A stretch of DNA of 5,262 nt. It comes from Pseudomonadota bacterium. Its GTDB lineage: Bacteria > Pseudomonadota > Alphaproteobacteria > Rhizobiales > Rhizobiaceae. Within the stretch, counting starts at the first letter, position 1. Each line of letters begins with the position of its first letter. Position numbers and translations under genes: made by a program. Positions 1-4,605 of this stretch are shown piece by piece. The notes below the pieces were generated by a model, which saw only the letters and a list, made by a program, of their open reading frames with translations, ran no database searches and was not told the DNA's origin. The stretch is taken from NCBI GenBank assembly GCA_023419995.1, contig JAEZXF010000233.1, positions 1-5,262 of the forward strand. The letters are read 5' to 3'.

Positions 1-1167
1 CTGCAGGAACGGGCGCTGCGGCTCGGCAGCGCCCGCGCCGCGGCGCCGTTCGATCTGGTGATCGGCGCGCCCGGCAGCGAGACCCAGCTCGTGCTGTCCT
101 CCGTGTTCCTCCAGCCCGCGCCGCTGCCGCTCGTCGCGCCCGAGGTGCTGGGCCGACTGCGCGCCGACCCGCGCGTCGAGGCCGCCGTGCCGGTCGGCTT
201 CGGCGACTTCATCGAGAGCCATCCCATCGTCGGCACGACGACGGACGCCATCGCGATGTTCGGCGGGCTTTCGGAAGGCACGGGCTTCGACCATCTCGGC
301 GACGCAGTGGCCGGCGCGCACGTGGCGCGCGCGGTGGGCTCCACCTTCCGGCCGTTCCACGGCAATGCCGGCGACGCGGGCGAGGTCCACGCCCACATGG
401 AGTACCGCATCACCGGCCGGCTGGCGCCGACCGGCACGCCATGGGACCGCGCCATCCTCGTGCCGATCCAGGCGGTGTGGGACGTCCATGCCGACCACCA
501 CGACGACGAGGCGGAAGAAGACGGGCATGCCCATGGCGAGGCAGAAGAGCACGACCGTGACCACGGGCACGACCATGGCGAGGCCGCGGCGCGGCCGGTC
601 GACGAGACGAAGCTGGCGGGACACGACAATCCCGGCGTCCCGGCGATCGTCGTCAAGCCGAAGACGATCGCCGCCGCCTACAACCTGCGCGTGGAGTACC
701 GGGCCAACGAGGGGACACTCGCGGTCTTCCCGGCCGAGGTGCTGACGCGGCTCTACGGCACGCTCGGCGATGCGCGGCAGGTGCTGTCGGCCGTCGCGGC
801 GGGCGCGCAGGCGCTGGTGGCCGCCGCCATCCTGATGGTCGTCGCCGTCCACGTGCTGCAGCGCCGCCGCCAGATCGGCGCGCTCAGGGCCTTCGGCGCG
901 CCGCGCGCCGTGGTGCTGGCGATCGTGTGGCTCGAGGCGTTCGTCGTGCTCCTCGCCGGCCTGCTCGCCGGCTTCGCCATCGGCTATGCCGGCGTCCGCG
1001 TGCTCTCGCGCCGCATCGGCGAGGCGAGCGGCATCGCGATGCCGGTCGAGTTCCAGCCGGCGGACGGCTGGATGCTGCTCGTCTTCCTCTGCGTCGCGGC
1101 GCTGGCCACCCTCTTGCCGGCGCTGATCGCCTACCGGCAGACGCCGGCGCAGGCGCTGCGGCTCTGA
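1..1167 (+). CDS. ABC transporter permease, FtsX/MacB type, with His-rich periplasmic loop (5' partial)
   Basis: The reading frame is open from the first base, so the true start lies upstream; the GTG at 58 is internal. 388 residues are visible. Residues 1 to about 265 form an extracytoplasmic domain of the MacB-periplasmic-core kind, with an early FDLVIGAPGS segment typical of one branch of FtsX-like permeases. Residues 163-192 are a His/Asp/Glu-rich insert. The C-terminal FtsX domain shows three hydrophobic segments (about 270-288, 308-332 and 357-379), and a basic stretch (QRRRQIGALRAFGAP) follows the first. That stretch is the usual cytoplasmic loop contacting the ATPase. The first membrane helix and the partner ATPase must lie to the left. 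Relatives of this branch occur in some zinc-regulated gene clusters of proteobacteria (from memory). With the metal-binding-like loop this hints at a role in metal handling, but lipoprotein or peptide export cannot be excluded. The family assignment is solid; the substrate is inference. Confidence 0.88.
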   Translation: MQERALRLGSARAAAPFDLVIGAPGSETQLVLSSVFLQPAPLPLVAPEVLGRLRADPRVEAAVPVGFGDFIESHPIVGTTTDAIAMFGGLSEGTGFDHLGDAVAGAHVARAVGSTFRPFHGNAGDAGEVHAHMEYRITGRLAPTGTPWDRAILVPIQAVWDVHADHHDDEAEEDGHAHGEAEEHDRDHGHDHGEAAARPVDETKLAGHDNPGVPAIVVKPKTIAAAYNLRVEYRANEGTLAVFPAEVLTRLYGTLGDARQVLSAVAAGAQALVAAAILMVVAVHVLQRRRQIGALRAFGAPRAVVLAIVWLEAFVVLLAGLLAGFAIGYAGVRVLSRRIGEASGIAMPVEFQPADGWMLLVFLCVAALATLLPALIAYRQTPAQALRL

Positions 1168-1172
1168 AGCGA

Positions 1173-1212
1173 CCGTCAAGGGATTGTCGCAGTTCTGAAA
1201 CGAGCGCGTCAC
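1173..1212 (+). promoter_or_regulatory. Candidate PhoB binding array (Pho box-like) upstream of phytase-like gene
   Basis: Four heptamers occur at exact 11-bp spacing: CCGTCAA (1173), TTGTCGC (1184), CTGAAAC (1195) and GCGTCAC (1206), each separated by 4 bases. Three carry the GTC core in phase. The first pair matches the enterobacterial Pho box consensus CTGTCAT-N4-TTGTCAC reasonably well (11 of 18 positions by hand, counting the spacer). It lies between the permease stop and the start of a phytase-like gene, where phosphate control would make sense. A weak -10-like TACCGA sits at 1223, about 10 bases after the last heptamer. Each heptamer is degenerate, so this is a candidate only. Confidence 0.42.
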
Positions 1213-1253
1213 ATCGGCGGGCTACCGATGGCAGGCACCTTTCATCGCCTGTC

Positions 1254-1258
1254 GAGGG
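1254..1258 (+). promoter_or_regulatory. Ribosome binding site for the phytase-like gene
   Basis: GAGGG lies 10 bases before the ATG at 1269 and is the only purine-rich stretch close to it. It supports starting the protein at 1269, where a classical signal peptide begins. The longer open frame extending upstream overlaps the permease gene and has no such support. Confidence 0.6.
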
Positions 1259-1268
1259 AAACCATCCG

Positions 1269-2630
1269 ATGCTGAAACAGATCCTGCTGGCCGCCACCGC
1301 GCTGGCCGCCTTCCACCTCCCCGCCTCCGCCGAGGAAACCTTCAAGGCAAGGCTGGCCGGGCACGCCTTCCTGCCCGCCCTGACGCTGATCACGCCGCCC
1401 GCCGACGCCCCGCAGGACGCGTGGGTGTCGGGCAAGTTCACCGGCAAGGCGCGCAACCATCAGCCGATGTCCGTGCCCGGCGACGTCGGCGCGGCCTACG
1501 GCAGCCACCCGACCGGCCTGTCGCTGCCGTTCATCGGCCAGCCCGTGCAGGGCATGTCGGGCTTCGCCATGAACCGCGCGGAGGACGGCAGCATCTTCAC
1601 GCTGACCGACAACGGGTTCGGCTCGAAGCTGAACAGCCCCGACGCGCTGCTGTTCTTCCACCGCATGAAGCCGGATTTCGAGACCGGCAGGGTCGAGCGC
1701 CTGGACTCCGTCTTCCTGCGCGATCCGGACCGCAAGGTTCCGTTCCGCATCGCCTATGAGGGAACCGGCAGCCGCTATCTCACCGGCGCCGATTTCGACC
1801 CCGAGAGCATCCAGTATCTCGACGGCGAGATCTGGATCGGCGACGAGTTCGGCCCCTACGTCATCCGGGCGACCGAGGACGGCCGCATCGTCGACGTCTA
1901 CCCGACCCTGCTCGACGGCCAGGTGCTGACCGGCCCGGACACGCCGGGCACCGTGGTGCCGGCCGTCGCCGGCAAGAACTTCCGCGTCCAGCGCTCGGGC
2001 GGCTACGAAGGCATGGCGCTGCAGCCGGAAACCGGCCTGCTGTGGGCGATGCTGGAGAAGCCGATCCTCGGCGAGGACGGCCAGCCGGAGGGCGACTTCC
2101 TGCGCGTCATCACCTTCGACACCGGCAAGGCCGCGTGGACGGGCGACAGCTACAAGTTCCGCCTCTCCGAGGGCGCGACGGCGATCGGCGACTTCAACTT
2201 CATCGACGCCAGCCGGGCGCTGGTGATCGAGCGCGACAACGGCGAGGGCGACCCGAGCCTCGCCTGCGCCGAGGGCGCGACCGACAAGTCCGCCTGCTAC
2301 CCGGTGCCGGCGCGCGTGAAGAAGGTGGTGCTGGTCGACACCTCGCGGGTCGACGGCGACGGCTTCATCCACCGCATCGCCCATATCGACCTGATGGACA
2401 TCGACGACCCGGACGGCAAGGCGATCCTGGACACCGACGCCGACCGCGACCTGTCCGGCAAGCTCACCTTCCCCTTCTTCACCATCGAGGACGTGATGCG
2501 CTACGACGACACGCACATCCTCGTCGCCAACGACAACAACCTTCCCTTCTCGGGCGGACGCAAGATCGGCGCGGCAGCCAACAACGAGTTCATCCTGCTC
2601 GACGTCGGCGCGCTCCTCGCCGCGCAATAG
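1269..2630 (+). CDS. Secreted phytase-like protein (esterase-like activity of phytase family)
   Basis: 453 residues. The N-terminus is a clear Sec signal peptide (MLKQ, hydrophobic core, then ASA at 19-21 before EE), so the mature protein is periplasmic or secreted. The rest matches the phytase-like beta-propeller family (PF13449 type). Conserved-looking acidic blades are spread along it: TDNGFG at 113-118, DFDPES at 175-180, DEFGP at 192-196, YEGMAL at 246-251, ERDNGEGD at 321-328, NDNNLPFS at 421-428 and NEFILLDV at 439-446. Two cysteines (333 and 343) could form a disulfide in the periplasm. The name comes from an esterase-like activity reported for this family; true phytate hydrolysis is not established by sequence. 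It starts 101 bases after the permease, behind a possible Pho box, and is followed by a strong terminator, so it is probably its own transcription unit. Length is normal for the family and nothing is broken. Confidence 0.9.
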   Translation: MLKQILLAATALAAFHLPASAEETFKARLAGHAFLPALTLITPPADAPQDAWVSGKFTGKARNHQPMSVPGDVGAAYGSHPTGLSLPFIGQPVQGMSGFAMNRAEDGSIFTLTDNGFGSKLNSPDALLFFHRMKPDFETGRVERLDSVFLRDPDRKVPFRIAYEGTGSRYLTGADFDPESIQYLDGEIWIGDEFGPYVIRATEDGRIVDVYPTLLDGQVLTGPDTPGTVVPAVAGKNFRVQRSGGYEGMALQPETGLLWAMLEKPILGEDGQPEGDFLRVITFDTGKAAWTGDSYKFRLSEGATAIGDFNFIDASRALVIERDNGEGDPSLACAEGATDKSACYPVPARVKKVVLVDTSRVDGDGFIHRIAHIDLMDIDDPDGKAILDTDADRDLSGKLTFPFFTIEDVMRYDDTHILVANDNNLPFSGGRKIGAAANNEFILLDVGALLAAQ

Positions 2631-2644
2631 GGTACCTTCGCGCA

Positions 2645-2678
2645 GTTCCGGGAAAGCCGCTGCGCGCTTTCCCGGAAC
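2645..2678 (+). terminator. GC-rich hairpin downstream of phytase-like gene (first of two)
   Basis: A perfect 13-bp inverted repeat, GTTCCGGGAAAGC at 2645-2657 and GCTTTCCCGGAAC at 2666-2678, with an 8-base loop, begins 14 bases after the stop codon. No T-run follows. It may protect the mRNA 3' end or pause polymerase rather than terminate on its own. Confidence 0.5.
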
Positions 2679-2691
2679 CGGCAGGCATGCG

Positions 2692-2728
2692 ACGGGAGGC
2701 GGCAGGATACTGCCGCCTCCCGTGTTTT
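2692..2728 (+). terminator. Intrinsic terminator of the phytase-like gene
   Basis: A perfect 14-bp stem, ACGGGAGGCGGCAG at 2692-2705 and CTGCCGCCTCCCGT at 2710-2723, has a GATA loop and is followed by GTTTT (2724-2728). This is a textbook rho-independent terminator for rightward transcription. It sits between two converging genes (the cyclase stop is at 2751). Read leftward the same stem has no U-tract, so it would end the cyclase transcript only weakly. Confidence 0.85.
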
Positions 2729-2750
2729 CGCTGGCTCGCCGCCTGCGGGC

Positions 2751-3659
2751 TCAGAGCACGGCGACCGGCGTGCAGAGGCTGCCTGTCGTTCTCGGGATGT
2801 TGAGCGCGCTGACGACGAACAGGAAGTCGTCGCGCCCCTGCGCGGCGCAGGCCTCGCCGAGCGCCTCGAGATCCATGTTGTGGACGAGGGGAATGCCCCA
2901 GAACACCAGCGCCAGGCGATGGACCGGCGATTCGCAGACATGCAGGATCGGGCTGGGGAACACGTCGCTCGGCGAGTCGGAGGCGAGAACCGACGCGCCC
3001 GCCCGGCCGATCAGGTCGACGCACGCATAGTGGATCCCGCCGATCCTGCCGTGGCGCTCCTCGCCCTCATGCGGGGGAATGCCCGGCACCTGCGAGACGC
3101 CGGTGCGGATGACGAGAGCGTCGCCCGGCCGGACGCGGGCGACGGCATCCTCGATCTCCTCCGGCCTGACGCAATCTCCCGGCTCCAGCCCCTTCACCCC
3201 GCGCCGGCGCGCCACGTCGACGAAGACGCCGCGGGTGACGATGCCGAGGAGGTCGCGCGAATCCTGGACCCGGGCGCCCTCCTTTGCGTCCATGACGTCG
3301 TCGAAGCGCCGGCCGTTGAAGGTGTAGCCCTTGAAGCCGACATGCGAGAACGCGTCGATGTGGGTGTTGAACATGCCGTGGGGATGGATGGTGACCGCGT
3401 CGAGCGCCGTCTGGAGGTTCCCGGAGGGATAGGGCATGCCGACGAACGTCATCTCGTGCGTGACGCCCGGCCAGCCGTAGACGGGGTCGGTCTCCAGGGT
3501 CTCGCGGGCGCAGGAGACGACCTGCCCGGTGCGCGAGCAGGCGACGCCGCGCGCCGTGGCCTCGGGCGTTAGCTGGTTGAGCGCGCCCCGGTCGTTCGGC
3601 CAGCGTCCCCAGTTGCCGACATGGCCCGGCCATTCCCTCAGCTCCGGCGGAACCTCCAT
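2751..3659 (-). CDS. Cyclase family protein (kynurenine formamidase / isatin hydrolase superfamily)
   Basis: 302 residues from the ATG at 3659. That start is chosen because AGGGAGGG lies 4 bases upstream; the alternative ATG at 3692 (11 residues longer) falls inside the likely -10 element. The protein belongs to the PF04199 family, longer bacterial type. The metal-binding signature is visible at residues 92-106, with H94, H100, D102 and H106 in an H-x5-THxDAxxH arrangement. Further family-like segments are YTFNG (112-116), GDALVIRTG (179-187), ASDSPSDVFPSP (226-237), the VFWGIPLVHNMDLEAL run (252-267) and the C-terminal NIPRTTGSLCTPVAVL. Known members are Mn/Zn-dependent hydrolases of cyclic amides, formyl groups or related bonds. 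No signal peptide is seen, so it is cytosolic. It diverges from the TetR gene, which probably controls it. The substrate is unknown; ring opening in a degradation pathway is inference. Confidence 0.88.
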   Translation of the reverse strand: MEVPPELREWPGHVGNWGRWPNDRGALNQLTPEATARGVACSRTGQVVSCARETLETDPVYGWPGVTHEMTFVGMPYPSGNLQTALDAVTIHPHGMFNTHIDAFSHVGFKGYTFNGRRFDDVMDAKEGARVQDSRDLLGIVTRGVFVDVARRRGVKGLEPGDCVRPEEIEDAVARVRPGDALVIRTGVSQVPGIPPHEGEERHGRIGGIHYACVDLIGRAGASVLASDSPSDVFPSPILHVCESPVHRLALVFWGIPLVHNMDLEALGEACAAQGRDDFLFVVSALNIPRTTGSLCTPVAVL

Positions 3660-3663
3660 CGAA

Positions 3664-3671
3664 CCCTCCCT
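3664..3671 (-). promoter_or_regulatory. Strong ribosome binding site of the cyclase gene
   Basis: On the minus strand AGGGAGGG ends 4 bases before the ATG at 3659. It decides the start: the more upstream ATG at 3692 has no purine-rich stretch before it. Confidence 0.75.
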
Positions 3672-3687
3672 GTCTCCAGCCGCGCGA

Positions 3688-3717
3688 ACCATGGGCCATG
3701 CCGCAGGTAAGTGTCAA
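3688..3717 (-). promoter_or_regulatory. Sigma-70-type promoter of the cyclase gene
   Basis: The minus strand carries a perfect -35 TTGACA (3717 to 3712), then 18 bases, then a weak -10 CATGGT (3693 to 3688). Transcription would begin near 3681, leaving a leader of about 22 bases that includes the ribosome binding site. An 11-bp palindrome CATGGGCCATG (3690-3700) covers the -10 element and could bind a repressor. The -35 is convincing; the -10 matches only 3 of 6 bases, which is common in GC-rich alphaproteobacteria. Confidence 0.5.
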
Positions 3718-3732
3718 CAGTCGCATCCTGTT
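3716..3732. promoter_or_regulatory. Inverted repeat AACAG-N7-CTGTT, possible TetR operator
   Basis: Perfect 5-bp arms (3716-3720 and 3728-3732) are separated by 7 bases. The repeat touches the -35 box of the cyclase promoter and lies in the only region shared by the divergent cyclase and TetR genes. TetR proteins bind inverted repeats of about this span, and autoregulation from a divergent region is common. The arms are short, so chance is possible. Confidence 0.3.
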
Positions 3733-3769
3733 TCATCTGATAACCGTTCACGCCCAAAGGACGACCCGC

Positions 3770-3829
3770 ATGCCCTGCCGTTCCGCCGACGGGGAGCGGC
3801 ACCTACCCGCGCCATTCCGGCCGTGCTAG
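3770..3829 (+). CDS. Possible 19-residue leader ORF upstream of the TetR gene
   Basis: ATG at 3770 is preceded by AAAGGA (3756-3761) with an 8-base spacer, a better ribosome binding site than that of the regulator itself. It reads 19 codons (MPCRSADGERHLPAPFRPC) to a TAG at 3827, 11 bases before the ATG of the regulator and in a different frame. Ribosomes finishing here could reinitiate at 3841, coupling regulator translation to the leader. No attenuation hairpin or run of one amino acid is visible. It may simply be a chance ORF. Confidence 0.3.
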   Translation: MPCRSADGERHLPAPFRPC

Positions 3830-3840
3830 TCCTCACCTCC

Positions 3841-4473
3841 ATGTCGACCAAAGTCCGCGCAAACGCCGCAAACACCGAAGAAAACCGGCTCCGCATCCTC
3901 GATGCCGCGGCCGTGTGCTTCATGGCGGCGGGCTACGAGGCCACCACCGTCGACAGCATCGCCCGGCAGATTCGCTCGACCAAGGGCCGAATCTACTACA
4001 GCTTCCCCTCCAAGACGGCGCTGCTGATCGGCGTCATGGAGGAAGGCATGCAGCGCACCGGGAACGCGGTCCTCGCCGCGTCGCGGATCTCGGCCGATCC
4101 CCTGCCCCGCCTGAAGGCGATGGCGAAGGCGCATGCGCTGCTGGTCATGGAGGCGCTTCCCTATCACGTGGTGACGATGGACGGCCTCGAACGGCACCGG
4201 CGCAGGGCGATGACCGCGTCGCAGCGCGCGGCGATCGGGCAGATCCTGCGCCAGCGCGACCGCTACGAGGAGATGTTCACGGCGGTGATCGCCGAGGGCA
4301 TGGAGCGGGGAATCTTCCGCGCCGTCGACGCCTCGCTGGCGACGAAGGCCCTGTTCGGCGCGCTGAACAGCACGGCGCTGTGGTATCGCCCGCGCCGCGG
4401 GCAGTCGCCCGAGGAGATCGCCGCGCTCGCCGATACGCTCGTCTCGGTCGCCGTGCACGGCATCGTCGCCTGA
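3841..4473 (+). CDS. TetR/AcrR family transcriptional regulator (acyl-CoA catabolism type)
   Basis: 210 residues, the normal TetR size. The N-terminal DNA-binding domain spans about residues 14-62: NRLRILDAAAVCFMAAGYEATTV (in part) leads into the recognition segment at about 40-62, with KGRIYYSFPSKTALL matching the family's helix-turn-helix ending. The C-terminal half has the LFGALNSTALWYRP segment (171-184) followed by SPEEIAALADT (189-199). This pattern resembles the KstR2/FadR-like TetR group that senses CoA thioesters. The start at 3841 is chosen because conserved sequence begins just after it. No Shine-Dalgarno precedes it: the bases before the ATG read CCTCACCTCC, the opposite of a ribosome binding site. 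Translation may therefore be coupled to the leader ORF at 3770. It likely represses the divergent cyclase, itself and the downstream acyl-CoA dehydrogenase; the ligand is unknown. Confidence 0.9.
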   Translation: MSTKVRANAANTEENRLRILDAAAVCFMAAGYEATTVDSIARQIRSTKGRIYYSFPSKTALLIGVMEEGMQRTGNAVLAASRISADPLPRLKAMAKAHALLVMEALPYHVVTMDGLERHRRRAMTASQRAAIGQILRQRDRYEEMFTAVIAEGMERGIFRAVDASLATKALFGALNSTALWYRPRRGQSPEEIAALADTLVSVAVHGIVA

Positions 4474-4475
4474 AC

Positions 4476-4497
4476 GTCGGCCCGCCGGCCGGCCGAC
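4476..4497 (+). terminator. GC hairpin after the TetR gene, no T-run (weak terminator candidate)
   Basis: GTCGGCC (4476-4482) pairs with GGCCGAC (4491-4497) across an 8-base loop, 3 bases after the TetR stop. CCCCC rather than T follows, so it is not a classical terminator. A second 7-bp hairpin, GTGCGCC (4525-4531) with GGCGCAC (4538-4544), follows, also without T-run. They may be pause or mRNA-stability structures. The dehydrogenase may be partly transcribed from the TetR promoter. Confidence 0.25.
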
Positions 4498-4567
4498 CCC
4501 CACAAATCGAGGATCCGGTGCAGGGTGCGCCATGCCGGGCGCACGGCTCTGGACTCGCGTCGATAAA

Positions 4568-4591
4568 AAATGATACCGAGCAGTATTTTTT
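4568..4591. promoter_or_regulatory. AT-rich imperfect palindrome, candidate operator in front of the acyl-CoA dehydrogenase
   Basis: Centred on ATACCGAGCAGTAT (4573-4586), with arms ATAC-x-G and C-x-GTAT, and flanked by an A-run (4565-4570) and a T-run (4586-4591). Eight of twelve base pairs of the 24-bp span are symmetric. It stands out in very GC-rich DNA and lies directly before the ribosome binding site of the dehydrogenase, where a TetR repressor would block expression. No copy of the motif appears between the cyclase and TetR genes. A weak bidirectional terminator is the alternative. Confidence 0.4.
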
Positions 4592-4592
4592 C

Positions 4593-4598
4593 AAGGAG
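4593..4598 (+). promoter_or_regulatory. Ribosome binding site deciding the TTG start of the dehydrogenase
   Basis: AAGGAG lies 7 bases before TTG at 4606. The in-frame ATG at 4570 has no purine-rich stretch upstream and would start inside the AT-rich palindrome, so TTG is preferred. Confidence 0.75.
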
Positions 4599-4605
4599 TG
4601 CGGCA

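Noticed and set aside
496..576. CAC/CAT/GAC/GAG-rich stretch considered as a tandem DNA repeat.
   Set aside because: The bases are not a regular repeat unit. The repetition is at the level of His and acidic residues, so it is described as a protein loop.
927..1268. An upstream extension of the phytase-like reading frame beginning inside the permease gene.
   Set aside because: The extension is arginine- and proline-rich out-of-frame permease sequence. A signal peptide and ribosome binding site mark the real start at 1269.
1242..2627. A 461-codon open frame on the minus strand opposite the phytase-like gene.
   Set aside because: Its translation is low-complexity, rich in V, A, R, G, D and H, with no recognisable fold. 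It mirrors the third-position GC bias of a well-supported plus-strand gene.
2880..3572. A 230-codon plus-strand open frame opposite the cyclase gene.
   Set aside because: It is a GC-bias shadow. The minus-strand product matches a known family along its length, while this frame gives no family motifs and has no credible ribosome binding site.
3660..3692. A longer cyclase start at the ATG at 3692.
   Set aside because: It lacks a ribosome binding site and overlaps the probable -10 element; the ATG at 3659 has AGGGAGGG at good spacing.
3833..3840. GGAGGTGA on the minus strand, a perfect Shine-Dalgarno sequence.
   Set aside because: The nearest useful minus-strand ATG is about 17 bases away, too far, and leads into an arginine-rich frame with no family resemblance. 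Treated as chance.
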